Source of the DNA: Paracyclopina nana
Lineage: Eukaryota > Arthropoda > Copepoda > Cyclopoida > Cyclopettidae
Reading direction: 5' to 3'
DNA: 64,000 nucleotides
NCBI GenBank assembly: GCA_019096065.1
Contig: JAGUCH010000002.1
Coordinates: 2,802,501-2,866,500 of the forward strand
Of this stretch, positions 50,624 through 63,744 are shown in pieces. The notes below the pieces were generated by a model. It saw only the letters and a list, made by a program, of their open reading frames with translations. It had not been told where the DNA came from and did not search any database. Each line of letters starts with the position of its first letter. Position 1 is the stretch's first letter. The position numbers and the translations under genes are program-made.

Positions 50624-53600
50624 CTGAAAGGGAAATAAAAATAATTGATTTTCAAGGCAGAAAAAAAACAGGAATGATCGGAATGTTTTTCCAGAAAAAG
50701 GGGCATTTTTGCGGCGGCAATGAACGGCATACTTTCACTGATTCAATATGAGTCAATTGATTACCAGAGAAACGAGAGCAAAATCCTGAGATGAAAGTGG
50801 TTTTTCTCAAACGTTACGCAATTTTCTTCATGAGTTGGGCATAAAATTCGCGTTTCATGAGACCCCCTATGGGTAGCCAGAAGTAGATCTTAATCAACGG
50901 ACCACCTAGAGTTACGCCCAAAACTACTTCATTTCATTTTTTAAAGATAACTTTTCATATTTGGCTTTCATGCTATTTCGTGGAAATACTAATGCGATCA
51001 TGGCGCTAAATTGATCTATTGCCAAGTCACGATTTGTAATAAAAGCAATATTTGTTGCAAAGCTACTGCAGCAACGGTGGGAAATTGGCAATTTGAGCCA
51101 TGAAAACAATGCACGATGAGTAGTTGTAGTACAATTGTGTCTGGTTTGTTATCTGGTCAATTAGGCAGAAAATTGGCTTATCTCAGCCAATGATTTCTTA
51201 ACAAGGAAGATCCTTTGCACAGACATCATGAACTCTTGCCCCCTTTTCGTAGTTGCAGCACAGCCTTGAATTTTCGAGTCTGATTTGTTGCAAAATTGAT
51301 CGTGATATATTCGCAAAAAGCCTTGAATACCAACTAGGAAATCAAGATCAACTTCCTCAGATGAAAGAACATCGACTTGAGATTAACGCATTTGGAAATT
51401 GAGCGTTCAAGCAGATTTTGCAGCCATGGATATCTTTTCCATTTTTAGGTTATGCTTTTTGTAACCTTTGGCGTCAACCTGATTTGTTTCTGGCAAATTA
51501 TGGCCAAAATACGATTGAGGCTATTAATCGTTTGTTCCTAAGAAGAAACATTTATCAAGCTGATGTAAGTACTGTTTTTTCATCAGAAAAAGTATGCAAT
51601 GGTCCCACAGTGGATTCGGAAAAAAGTACACTTTTTATTGTACTTTTCTCACCATAGAGCAATTTTATTTGCCTATAAAAATTGGGGTAGCATAAAAAAT
51701 TATTGAGAGCAGAGCAAACCCATTTTATTTGAAAGGCATCATAAAGCATGTTTCAAAAATTGGAAATGCCAACCATATCGAATGATCTGCATAAATGCAC
51801 ATTTGCAAAAGGCGTTTAACATGAAGAGATGTTTTAGCCACTAAGGAAGTTGTGAATGCTTTTTCCGTCAAAATGGAATAAAGAACCATTTCCTTATGAG
51901 TTTCCAAAATGCTCTCAAGTGACAGGGAAAACAAGCCACTCCCAGAATTAGCGTGAAAGTCAATTTTAACAATTTTCTCAAAAATTATGATAACCTGAGG
52001 CCATTTTGATTTCTTTATGTAAAAAAGCAAAGGTTTCCCTTTCATGGGAAATATGTTGCTTTACTACGATCTCTGGATTGCGGCAAGACTATTTTACGGT
52101 CGAATTGCTGCTGGAAAGGATCTAGGTCGATCAATCGAAAAGCAACTTTTGGCGAGAATTTTGACCCCCTCAAGCCATGTATTTTACCCTAGCTCATGTA
52201 GTAGGTTATTGACCGCAAAAGATCATTAAGGTAAATTGCTACTTAGTTGAAACTCAAACAAATTCAATGAGCACCAGAATTTTACAGGCAGAAAAAATTG
52301 CTACTTTCAAGTCTAGACTTGAAATAGGTCTTTTTTTCCTTCACTGATATTTCTCACGAGGTGCAATTGTTGGTATTTCGTAGTGTAGTTGCTTCTAGTT
52401 ATTCCACTTGATTACCTTAATTGCTTGGTGGATTTTTAAGGCTCCCAATCAAATAAGGAGAAATCTAGTACAAATCTTGGCAACAGGCTCCTTAAAAAAA
52501 CCAGTTTTGTAACTGTGCTAGATAATCATAAAAAAAGGAATGAATATTGTTGGAGGAGGCTCATTTTTCTTCCTAGTTGATTGCAATCTCCAAGATGACA
52601 ACAGAAGTCAAAGTTATAGCCAAGATAAAGCAAAAATGCAGCAGTTGAAGAAAACTATGCAGCATCAGCTTTTAAAAACTGCAAATGATGGAACCGCAGC
52701 TGCTTGGTTTTCTACTTCTGCAGACAGCTTCAAATCATGGATCAAAGGCAAAATCATCATTATAGGATGGTTCATTCGAGCTTGAAGCCCTGATAAAATG
52801 TCAGCAAAATGGCTTTTTCATGAAAATTCCATAACACCGGGAGTTACATAACAGTAATTACATAATTTAAAATCACTGCTTTTGCCATCACTCTTATGCA
52901 TCAAGTGCATTTTTGAAGCCAAATCCTCTGCTTTGATTTCAGGAGAAAAAACTATCAACAAAGCTTGGTTGGTGGCTTGCTCAGCTGTGAGAAAATTTTA
53001 TAGGTAGCCATGATTGTTGCATACAAGCTTGGAGGAGGACGCGGCGTTGGTTTCGCGTTTCACCTGTTTTTCTACACCTTGGCACAGTGACTACTACTAA
53101 GGTAACTGTATATCAGCTATGAGGGCCTTTGAGGCAACACCCAAAAACCTGTTGGCTAAGCTCAAAAACGTCTACACGAGGTTGGCCAAGAGAAATCATC
53201 ATCACAACCAACTTTGCCTGGGGTCAAAAGAATGCCAAAATTTTCAAAGCTACAGCGGCTCAAAAACATGTTATAGCCATTAGCTATAGAATGGAAGTAG
53301 CTGGCAGCAGGTGTAGTAATAGCTTTTTAATAGCCAAAGAATATTTTCTGCCACATGGATTTTTGAACCATTTCCCCAGCACTACTCAAAAAGCTTTTCA
53401 ATTAATCTTTGTGGTATTTGTGTGGAGCAGCAACAGCAGGAAATTCTAGCTAATAATAATGGATTAATTTTCCGGCTTAACCACATGGCATTTTAATAGA
53501 TGTTCATATTTTCAGAGTGATTTTAGGTAGAATCAATCTTTTTTTCTTTCTGGGAAATGCATGTCAACAACAGCCCAGAATTGAGTGATTCAACCACTTT

Positions 53601-54880
53601 CTCTTGAATTTTTCCCCCTTGATGAGTCAAAAAGAGGTTTCACTTTTTACTAATGGCCTCATTGATGAATATCTCATGATATGAAACAACACCTAATTAA
53701 CAAGGTGCAAGCTTTGTCTTCATTTTATTTAAAAAAATGGTAGGCCTGACTCTGGCCAAAAATAAGTCACACTTGGCTGCTTTTCTCACATCACCAGCTT
53801 AAAAATAGTAATCAGTTCACATCCACTCCGAGTTCACATGGCTTCATTTTTAGCTTTGCCAACCAAAAAATATGGGCATTTCATCCCAAAAAAGCCACAT
53901 TTTTAATCAATTGCTTTAAAAATGTACTACAGTGCTGCACAATTATTTCTCGGTAGCTCCAAAAGTTCTCACACAAGTGCCAACATCACAACAATTGTTT
54001 GGCTTTGAGTGGGAGTTGCTTTTAAAAGAAATTCCAAGATGTTTATCCACAGTCATTTATTACGATTTCTATTGAAATGGGCCAATTTTTAAGCATGCAC
54101 AGCCCACACCCATTCAATTTCATACCCACACCCTCGTGGCAGAGCATGTCCACGCATTAAAGCATCTGCTAAAATAAAGTGTGACTCTTGGCATTCTGAT
54201 GGCACTTTTCCCAAAGTGACATTCAATGTGAGTGACATAAGACAAGTTTTGTGCCAGGAGTTATGCTAATTCTAATGTGGTGTGTGCTACATTTTAAAAT
54301 AGGCCATTTTACTGCATGCCTCTGCACTTCTTCCAAGCCTACTCGAAAAGTGTCAAAAAAGGTGATTTGCAGCAGATTAGAAGTAGAATTATCTATTTTT
54401 AGCCGTGATCTTGAAAGGCAGGAAGACTTTCAGCGCTTGCTACTGGGGCGGAAATTGTAATGAAATAAGCGGGGAAATGTGCTGCGGTATGTTTTCAAAG
54501 GTCTAGCGAAAGTTTGGCTAAAATGTCAGGGTTGGTCCGGTCAAAAAATGCCAAAAATAGCGCGACTCAATTGTTTCCATTTTCTATTTTAGCCCTCATT
54601 ACCATTCCTCTATTCTCGCAAATTGTTCTCAATACGAAAATAGACCTGACCCTTCCTATTTTAGAGTTTCGCCATGCACGCCCACATTTTTTAAATAATT
54701 CAAAAGCAGAGTTTTTCTTACCTTTGGGAATTTGATTTTTTCAGGGGGGCGGGAACTGAAGTGACTAAAATAGCTGTTACGAATCCAGTCCCATTCTGGG
54801 GCAACGAGATGGCGTTGAAGTCACTGAGCACACTTTTTCAACAAGCAAGAAGAATACGAAAAACGTGGTGTATTTAGGCA
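50624..54880. other. Gene-poor region, probably first intron/5' flank of uif
   Basis: A CTTTCAG acceptor abuts the uif start codon, so much of this DNA is probably the uif 5' UTR intron. Short open frames on both strands (for example near 52.6 kb and 54.3 kb) lack domains and convincing splice contexts. No RNA gene was recognised. Confidence 0.5.
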
Positions 54881-55145
54881 GCCGCTTCTGCTAGGAGATT
54901 GCCGGTAGGTCCCGTTGGTTCGACTGAAGTAAGTCTTGAGAGGTAAATGAACGTAGCAGGCAACGCCCGCCCGAAGAATTATTCACGAGAAGACCACCGG
55001 CCCGGCCGGTCAACCTCAAGCGCAACAAGCAGCAGCAGCCCAACCAAGTCGGCGCCCAAGGCGGCAGAAGAAAAACGGAAAACTCACAGGTGGATTCGGC
55101 CAGGGTTGGTTTCGCTCCAGACCGATGGCTACCAGACATGTTCAA
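54880..55145. promoter_or_regulatory. GC-rich segment: candidate uif promoter/5' UTR exon or short plus-strand exon
   Basis: Clearly richer in GC and CG than the AT-rich surroundings. On the minus strand a strong donor (CCACCT|GTGAGT, exon end 55088) could join a non-coding exon to the uif acceptor at 50624. On the plus strand an open frame from ATG 54947 ends near a weaker donor at 55089, and a good donor GTAAGT stands at 54927. The sequence does not decide between strands. Confidence 0.4.
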
Positions 55146-55188
55146 TATTTTAACTCCGCCTGCACGAGATAATTTTCAGCCTCTCTCA

Positions 55189-55326
55189 CTAGCAGTATTG
55201 CCATTATAGACAAAATTAGGCCCCTTTCTTGAGGGGAACTAGTGCAAACTAAAGGCTTGCTTACTACTTGGTGCCTCATTTTCGCCCAAGGCTGAAAAAG
55301 TCCCAAAACTCATAGCAACAATTAAT
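55189..55326 (+). repeat. 138-bp direct repeat, copy 1
   Basis: Near-identical to 55635-55773, beginning CTAGCAGTATTGCCATTATA and ending AGCAACAATTAAT. No terminal inverted repeats, tRNA-like boxes or open frame were seen. Confidence 0.85.
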
Positions 55327-55634
55327 AGAGACCTAAATCATAACAATAACATTGACATAGAGTCTTCCACGCGATCTTTATGGGCAAAATTGGTGTGCAG
55401 CCGGAAAAGAAGTAATCATTACCAGAAAGTTCCATTCAGAACTTGTTTGTCTATGGCTTGGCTTTTTCTATCAGAAATTGTATTTTTGCATAAGATACCA
55501 AAAAATAACACTTTCCTGAGTCAGAATGAGGTACTACTGCAAGCGGATCGTCAGTGACAAAAAGCAAGATAGTTCCTTTCAGTCCGTAAAGCGGACAAAA
55601 TTAATATAAATGGCCTTTTTCAAATGTAAATTAG

Positions 55635-55773
55635 CTAGCAGTATTGCCATTATAGACAAAATTAGGCCCCTTTCTTGAGGGGAACTAGTGCAAACTAAAG
55701 GGCTTGCTTACTACTTGGTGCCTCATTTTCGCCCAAGGCTGAAAAAGTCCCAAAAATCATAGCAACAATTAAT
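55635..55773 (+). repeat. 138-bp direct repeat, copy 2
   Basis: It differs from copy 1 by a few changes (AAAGGGCTTGC against AAAGGCTTGC, AAAATCAT against AAACTCAT). The spacing of 446 bases and high identity point to a recent local duplication or two insertions of the same element. Confidence 0.85.
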
Positions 55774-56722
55774 TTAAAGGCAGAACTTTTAAGTCAACTG
55801 TACTAGGTTCTTGAGGTTTGTTAAAACCTGCGAAAGTGCAATCAGAATTTCATCTGTCTGCTCTCTAGGGAGGCTTTTGTCTGCTAGTTTTCCAACAAAA
55901 AGCTCGTTGGCCGTCGCTTAGCAATGATTCTCTGAATCGGTCTCCTTTTTGTCTCTTTTGAGGTAAGGAAAAAGCCCGTCTGGCTGCGTTCTGCAATGAC
56001 AGTGAGCGCTCCCTCGCAGTCGCCGCCTTTGGATTTAGCCAAGAGATTCTTTCCTGCTTGGTTGGTTGGTTCTCTGCGAGCTCGCTTCACGTCGTTGGCT
56101 TCGGCAAAACTTCGCTCTCGGCAATGAGTTTTTCAGCCGTACCGAGCACACTGGGACTATTTTGAATGTTTGTTTTTCCCAGTTTATCCCTACTATCCTA
56201 GAGTAGGTCAAAATTGGCCAAAAACATTAGGAAAATGCCACTTTAGCAATTCAAATTTTTTTCAGGTCTAATAACACCCCAATGTGATGGGCAACAGCTA
56301 AGCCTCTCCATGTTGATGGCGAAGGAATGAGAAAATGCTTGTAGATGGCAGATGGCGCCATCTATTGTGAAAAATGCAAGGTGGCCATGCAAGCTCAGTG
56401 CCACAGGTGTGGTCATGGAAACCATCAGCAGCTACAAAATGTGTGCACCAGGAAACGCCACATTTAAATGCTGCTTCCATGATCAAGAACTATGCAAACA
56501 ATGCCCATTTCTGAGCACTTTTTGGTCAACCACCCTCTCATATTTTTTGCTGTTCTTTTGCAGCATTAAAACGTGCATTTCTGCTCATTTCGTGATGGAC
56601 TACACCCTCCCTGCAAATGCACCAACACCACCATGAACTTTTTATTTTAGCATTGATAAACTGCAATGTTTTGCACATTCCAATGTTTGATTGACATGCA
56701 TGACCCTTTAAATTAAGTAGTT
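55774..56722. other. Intergenic region with one small zinc-knuckle-like open frame
   Basis: Apart from the mini-frame at 56345-56467 nothing is recognised. A good acceptor (TTTTTTTCAG) ends at 56265 on the plus strand, so a transcribed exon may exist here. Confidence 0.4.
56345..56467 (+). CDS. Possible 40-aa CxxC/CxxC mini-protein (speculative)
   Basis: ATG at 56345 directly follows an in-frame TAG and opens 40 codons. The product has CEKC, then seven residues, then CHRCGHGNH, a spacing that could bind zinc. There is no evidence of transcription beyond the acceptor at 56265, and no homologue is recognised. It may be chance. Confidence 0.2.
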   Translation: MADGAIYCEKCKVAMQAQCHRCGHGNHQQLQNVCTRKRHI

Positions 56723-58110
56723 TCAGCAATTTTGACAGATGATGGCCTCACCAATATCTTTACTGCAATCCTCAGATTTGATTTTCCGAGTTTTCACATC
56801 AATTGTGGCGCAATTTTGGTCGGTGTCCAAGTCGTTTTTGGAATAAAACGCGGTCTGGTAGCTCTGCAACGGGGTTTGGCTTTTCTGCCACTTCCATGCG
56901 CCACCCTCGAGTTTCAGGTTGATCCAGAGCTTGTCCACTTTATCTAAAGCCATAGGGGTCAATTTGCATGTTAAATAGAGGCTGCCGAGAAATAATGATA
57001 CCCGACGGTTTCGTGCTAGCGTCGATTAACTCTTTTAATTTATTGTAGGTGGCGTCGTCGTAGACCTCGGGCAGCACAGTGCCGCCCTGGGCAGAGCAGG
57101 CCGCTTGGGCAGCATCAAAAGTGGTTTTTCCGATGCTGACAAAAGCCATGCACGATTCCGTTGAGGGCAGAATATTTGGGTTGCTGCTTTCACTTTCAGT
57201 TGGAGTTGACGAAAATTGCTGGGTCGTGCGCACCTAAATGTAATGGAAAAAAGTGAGCGCAAATCCTGTGAAAAGCGAGAGGAATTTCATTGTCGAGCTT
57301 TTTTCCATTTTACATAAAAGCTCTCACGTGGCGAAGACACATGGATGTAAATAGCCTTTTTAAAAGCCTTTAATCCAAATGGTGAAATAGCACAATATGC
57401 AACAATGTAGCCTTCAAATGAGACCTTTAAGCAAATTGCGTGCCCCAATATTTTTTTAGGCAATGCCCTTATGATGTTTTCAAGAAAGCTTGAGTCGAGA
57501 TTCTTTCTGCTTTTCCTTACATTTTGCTGGTTTGAACCAAAAAAACACCTTTATCTAAATGCCAAAAGGTCTTTGCTGCTGTTACACAACCAAAAAAGGA
57601 AGGTTACTATTTTAGAAATTCTAATATCACAGTTGGAAAGAACTTTGCTAGCTTTCAATGTACTTTCCGTGCATTTCATTATCACTATCAATTTCGAGTG
57701 AAAGTTATTGGTCGCATATTTCACGATAAGGCCTTCTTTATGCCCAAACTTTGGCTGATTAAAAGTTTTTCATCTGCACAAATAAGTAATTTAGTAGAAG
57801 GACGTCCCATTCTTACTTTTTTGCCACCTTCCACCATTTGATTAGCATCAATGAAGCCCAGTGTGCACTCTTCATTGTCCGAATCAAACTGAATCGTATT
57901 GCAATTCGTCTCACCGAGGGACATGCACTTGACAGCACATTCCAGCTCAGATTCGATCTGATTTACAACTTTGCTCACTGTGAAATCTTTGACATTTTTC
58001 TCGTCAAAAGTGGTTGTTTTAGTGGTGGCAAACGTTGCGCCCATCAGCAGCCAAAGCAATAAATAAAAGCTGCTCACCAACTTCCATTGGGATTCTACTA
58101 CCGAACGCAT
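56723..58110 (-). CDS. Secreted PAN/Apple plus C-type lectin-like protein (248 aa)
   Basis: Three minus-strand exons, 57817..58110, 57002..57233 and 56723..56943, give 248 residues. A signal peptide (FYLLLWLLMGATFA) is followed by a PAN/Apple-like domain (about 35-98) with ECAVKCMSLGETNCNTIQF and CTLGF. A C-type lectin-like domain (about 120-248) follows: SCMAFVSIGKTTFDAAQAAC, VDKLWINLKLEGGAWKW, then NCATID and a final CSKD..AIICQNC. The usual Ca/sugar-binding residues (EPN/QPD and WND) are not obvious, so sugar binding is uncertain. The second donor (TCGG|GTATCA) is inferred from phase and intron length, because the frame reads on past it. Secreted lectins with PAN domains are common in arthropod immune and matrix repertoires; the role here is unknown. 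Confidence 0.8.
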
Positions 58111-59221
58111 TTTGCTCAGTTATGAAAGCAAAAAGGTTTTATGGCCACATGTTACCAACCTCCCAAAGCAACTTTGAACGAGTGTGAAACTTTTGTTTGC
58201 TTCTTCTACTGATTGATTTTGCATTGTCGCAACGCTAAAGTTGACAAATCATTTCACCCATTGAGAAAACTGATTGATTTCCAAGTCAATTAGAGTCAAA
58301 GTCAATCCCATTAATTTACGTGCGGTAATTTCTCAGACTCTATTTTAAGCCAACGCTTGCACAATAATTCCTGAGGTAACATGTTATATGTATTATTTGC
58401 TTAGAACCAACAGAAATCCAGTAGAAACTGCTTGAAAAGTTATACTGATTAAGCAAGTAGCAAAAATAAATGTGCTGCAAATGCTCAAGATAAAAGTGTC
58501 AATATTTGTAAGAAAGTTCTGGACTGTTAAATAATTTATCAAGAAAGGTTGGGTGGTTGAAAGCTAGTACTTTCCGTGCAGAATCTGTTCATGTCAATTT
58601 TGTTTTGTTTACTTTTCGAAAAATTCCGCGGAATTGTGGTTTCATTCATATTTACTCAAGTTTACGCGTGTCCATGACATTGTAAGCTATGAATCGGCAA
58701 AATATGAGAAAGCTCTCAAAAAGTAGTGCGAAATCCGCCACGTTAGTTTTCAGCGGCCACATTGACCGTCAGTGGCATTCACTCCCACTAGCCTACTTGA
58801 TAACCACAAAATAAAAGTTAAGCTCTAGTGTCCAGTGGAGCAACTGACCTTGCAGATAGCTGTGACAAGTAGTACGTAAACTACTAATTTTAAGGCAAAC
58901 AATTTTTAGTAGATGAATAAAAAAACAAGCTAAACAGTAAAACGTGATTTTATGATAAATATATAACCCAATAAAATAATTAATAATAAGTTTCGTCAAA
59001 GTAAAGTGGGGTAAACTTCAGTTTTCAATGACGTTTCATCATTTACTGTTCACGAGAAAAACAGCGGGGTTTTTATCGATGCCTCAAACACGACTTCTGC
59101 TACACCTCAAAGTCAAAAGTCTTTTGGGAAGCTCTTGATCAAAAGGACAAGTTTTTAATAGCGTTTTCGTGAGTGGAGCCCCAAATTCGCCAGAGTGCCC
59201 GTCTTTTTCAACGGTTCCACG
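58111..59221. other. Divergent promoter region between PAN-lectin gene and Sec24
   Basis: About 1.1 kb of AT-rich DNA between a minus-strand and a plus-strand start. No convincing gene. The Sec24 5' UTR probably occupies the last ~100 bases. Confidence 0.5.
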
Positions 59222-62200
59222 ATGAACCCTTCGTTTTCGCAGCCTCAGCTTCAAATGGCCTCAAAACCGGTGCAAGTAAGAATTGATGTCAAGGACAAGC
59301 TCCAATTCCGATTTTTTGCCTCACTTTCAGCCTCAGCCTAGTGCGATGTTTCGGCCGGGCCCACCAGGTCCAATGGGACCCCCAGTACCAAATGTAAATG
59401 GACCTCCCATCCCTAATGCGAGTGGCGTAAGTTCAGAACAAGTTTTGATTGTGTTTACGTATCAAAGGTTGAAAACTTGACATTTTCTATTCTAGCAACA
59501 ATCCGCGTACAGGCCAGGTCCTCCCACCTCAGCTGCTCCGAATTTCACCAACGGCCCGCAAAGAATTGGTCCGATGGGTCCAGCATCAAATTTTGGGCCT
59601 GCGAGGCCTCCTGGGCCCTTGGGTCCTTCTGGGTTCGCAGGTCCGCCTTTAAGACCCCCAGGCCCTCAATTAGGAATAAATGGTCCTCCTGGAGTAAACG
59701 GTCCGCCTGGCCCACAAGGGTTTAGTGGTCCTCCTGCTCCTCAAGGACTAAATAATGGCCCTCCGAGGCCACCTGGACCTGCGGGGCTCAATGGTCCTCC
59801 TGGACCTCCAGGAGTGAATGGCCCATTAGGACTCAATGGTCCTCCTAGACCAGTTGGTCCACCGGGACTTCCTGTGGCCTCCGGACCTCGTCCTAGTGCT
59901 TCAGTGATCCGCCCTGGTCCACCGTTGAACGGACCCAGCTCTGGTTATCCTCCTGGTCCGCGGCCGCCTCCGCCGCCCCTAGTCCCTCAATCGATGAGTT
60001 CTAGTTTTCCTCCGCCAAGTAATTCTGCTGGTCCACCAAGGCCAAGTTATCCCATCAACGGCCTGGAGAATAATCCTGCTAGGCAACAGCAACAGCAAGT
60101 AGTCCCTCCTCCATTTTCTGGAGCTCCACCAACATCATCTACCAACTTTAATAATGGACCTTCAATGCCTCCACCCATGAACCAATTTCAGCCACCAACG
60201 CAACCTAGTTCAATGCCTATTCCGGGTCCACCTCCCATGAGCTCCGGATACCCCACGCCTGCTGCAAACCCTGGATTCCCTGCAAGTAACATGATGTCTA
60301 GCAATATAGGCGCGATACCAAACAGTGGCCCTCCTTCGTTTCCACCTGGGCCAAGTGGGCCGCCCATAGCCCGGCCTTCAAGGCCCAACTACCCTGGTCA
60401 GCAATATCCGCCAACGGCTCCAGCCCCAGCTACAAACGGTCAGAACAACGAGAACAATCAATTTTCCACCTTCAACAACCAAACAGCCCAAAACCTTGCT
60501 TCGAGGATGGGCAACTTCTCGCTGCAACATGTACTTACATCTTTTATGTGTGCATAGCTTAAATAACGAAGGGTTTTTACAGGGCATGGAACCAGTGGAT
60601 CTGCTACAGAATAGGCACATTCTGCCCCCCAAGGCTGTCGAGCCGCCCAAGGTGAAGCTCCAGTCCGAGCTTTGGACTGGCATGAACTGCTCGCCTGAGG
60701 TCTTCAGGTGCACGCTGACCAAAATTCCTGAAACAGAGAGTGTGCTCAAGAAGTGCAGACTACCCTTAGGAATTTTGATCCACCCGTTCAAAGACCTCAG
60801 TCACTTGCCAGTGATCCAATGTGCCACAATTGTCAGGTGTAGACAATGCAGGACTTACATCAACCCATTTGTGCATTTTGTTGACCAACGAAGATGGAGG
60901 TGTAATGTGTGTTACCGAGTCAACGAGTGTAAGTATTGCAACTATTGCAACTATAATGCAAACACAAAAGTTATGCTTCGCAAAATATGTTCTGCTCCTC
61001 AAAATATTGCTGTAAGGATGTGCGTTTCAACATTATCATGAGAAATGGGTGTTTCTAGGTGCCCTAAGCGCAATTTGGGGAGGAAAACGTCCACTCTTAA
61101 TGAAAATCAATTTTGAATTAGGCGCACTTTGACCTATTTGTAATGTTAGCTTGAGGAAAAGTATTACGTTTTCCATTTCTTTTATAGTGCCTGAGGAGTT
61201 TTTATACGATCCTGTGTCGAAATCCTATGGCGATCCCAGTCGAAGGCCAGAATGCAAGTCAGCCACGATCGAATTCATTGCACCAGCAGAGTACATGCTG
61301 AGGCCGCCGCAACCTGCGGTGTACGTATTTTGCCTGGATGTATCCAGAGGAGCCGTGGAGACCGGCTACCTCAAGGTGTTCTGTGATGTTCTGCAGGATG
61401 AACTCGAAAAACTTCCGGGCGATTCGCGGACTCAAATTGGTTTCATCACGTACGACAGAGTGATCCACTTTTATTCCCTGCCAGATGGAGCGACACAGCC
61501 TACCCAGCTTACAGTCTGTGACATTGACGGTAAATTAGTCTTAATAGTTTCCTCTACGTTGTAGCTCATGTTAAATTATTTCAGACATGTTCCTGCCCAG
61601 TCCAAGTGACCTACTGGTGAATCTGAATGAAGCCAGGAGTCTAGTCCACCAGTTGCTTGAAGAGTTGCCTGACATGTTCAAAGACACGAACGAAACATCC
61701 TCAGCACTTGGAGCAGCCCTTCAGGCTGCCTACAAAATGACCTCGCCAACCGGTGGCAGAGTCACAGTGTTCCAGCACACATTGCCCACCATTGGTCCGG
61801 GCGCTGTCACCCAACGCGAAGTGCAGGGCAGTGACAAAAAAGTGGACTCTTCTCTGCTGGGCCCAGCCACGGATTTCTACAAGAAATTGGCCCTCGACTG
61901 CTCCGGCCAACAAGTGGCTGTGGATGTGTGGACGCTGTCCGGAACCTACGTCGACTTGGCCACCTTGAGCGGAGTGTCCAAGTTTTCGGGCGGACAGGTC
62001 CAGCATTTCCCTGGATACCACGTGGTACACAACACTCCGATGGCAACCAAGTTCGAGTCTGCTCTACGACGATATTTGACGAGGAAAATTGGCTTCGAGG
62101 CTGTGATGAGGATTCGGTGTACGAGAGGCTTGGCTTTGCACACATTCCATGGCAATTTCTTTGTGAGGTCCACTGACCTCTTGTCGTTGCCCAACATCAA

Positions 62201-63570
62201 TCCTGACGCAGGATTCGGGATGCAGGTATAAGGGAATTCAATCTTATTATATCAGGAAGGAATTATTATCATTTTCCACCTAGGTTTCAATTGAGGAGGA
62301 TTTGAGGGATTCGCGAGAAGTCACGTTTCAAGCTGCTCTGTTGTACACTTCTTCGAAGGGCGAGCGCAGAATCCGAGTCCACACTCTGTGTCTGCCCACT
62401 TCAGCCTCGGTGTCGGACATAATCAATGGTGCAGACCAGCAGGCCATCATTGGAATGCTTGCCAAATTCGGTATGGCTATTTAGACCCTGTACTAAAACA
62501 GTTTTGATTGAAATTTGAATTTCAGCCGCGGATCGTTCTGTGAGTGATAGCATAGCTGATGCTAAAGAAGGTCTGGTCGTCTCTTGCGTGGATACAATCG
62601 AGACTTACAGAAATCAAGTAATGCTCTTACAAATACATATTTTGGGAAAAACGGAAGGTTTTTGATCAATAATGTTCAATTACAGGCTAGCATGTCTATT
62701 CCTAGTGGATTGTTGATTTCACAATCTCTCAGGCTTTTACCGCTGTATGTGCTGGCTTGCTTAAGATCCGTAAGTGCTTAATCAAAACAATTAATCAATT
62801 TGAAAAATGAGCATTCAATTTTTCAGGCTGGTTTCCGAAACTCGATGCGAATCGATGACAGGTCATACTGCTTTTCACAGTTCAAAACGCTACCTCTGAC
62901 GCAGGTAATAATGCCATGAAATGTTGTCTATGTTGTCTATATGCTTAAATTTTGGCCTTCATAATTACAGCTGCTTCAATCTATATACCCCGATTTGTAT
63001 CGATTGGATACACTCTCTGATGAAGGTGCCATCAAGGAAGAAGATGATAACGGGGCTGAAATCATGATACCCCAACCTCACAGACTTCAGCTTAGCTTTG
63101 AAAAAATATCTGCGACAGGTGAGTCCATATTCTCCAAATCTTGGTAACTATAGATAAAATAATTTATCATTTTCAGGGTTATACTTGCTCGATCTTGGGG
63201 ACATGCTCTATTTGTACGTGTGTCGTGGGCTCCACGCTCTGATCCTTGAGCGCATCTTTGGAGTCACCAGACTCCAAGATGTGGACGAGACCATGACAGA
63301 GCTGCCCGAAAGGGACAACGACGAGTCAGAACGAGTGCGAGTTTTTGTGTCATGGCTGAACACGTCCAAACCATATCCAGCGCCAATTCAAATAATAAGG
63401 TAAAATCTCTCGAATCCCATAAATTACCAAAATTGACCCTGGTTGTTATTTTTTGTAGGGAAGACTCAAAATCCAGACACTTGTTTGTCCAGCATATGAT
63501 CGAGGATCGGTTAGACGGATCGTTTTCCTACTTTGAATTTTTGCAGCATCTCAAGCAACAATCCAAGTGA
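59222..63570 (+). CDS. Sec24AB: Sec24A/B-type COPII coat cargo adaptor
   Basis: Thirteen exons, 59222..59275, 59331..59426, 59496..60530, 60583..60928, 61188..61529, 61585..62225, 62284..62470, 62526..62617, 62686..62769, 62827..62904, 62971..63118, 63177..63399 and 63459..63570, give 1,145 residues. The first ~395 residues are a Gly/Pro-rich disordered region full of GPPG-like repeats. Then come the zinc finger ([27 protein letters not shown], about 478-510), the Sec23/24 trunk ([46 protein letters not shown]), the beta-sandwich ([20 protein letters not shown]), helical and gelsolin-like domains ([13 protein letters not shown]), and the C-terminus. Sec24 pairs with Sec23 at ER exit sites and binds cargo and SNAREs. 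The motif text matches the A/B class rather than C/D. Introns are 51-60 bases in the main. No defect is seen. Confidence 0.95.
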
Positions 63571-63717
63571 CAGCAATTACAGCACTAAATGTGATTTTTA
63601 AGTTTCAAATTTGGTTCCCCGCGAGTTGAGCTTTTGTGCAGGCTTCTTAGCCAGCAAAACATGGAGCTCTCAAATCATCAGATTTTTAGCAAACCCTTAC
63701 TCTTGTGATGATTATGT

Positions 63718-63723
63718 AATAAA
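63718..63723 (+). terminator. Polyadenylation signal AATAAA of Sec24
   Basis: AATAAA 148 bases after the Sec24 stop and just 22 bases before the converging gene's stop at 63745. The 3' UTRs of the two genes therefore probably overlap or abut. Confidence 0.6.
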
Positions 63724-63744
63724 CAATTTCAAATTATCTCTATT

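Noticed and set aside
52540-52785. 81-codon plus-strand open frame
   Set aside because: No domain, no splice or promoter context; composition like surrounding DNA.
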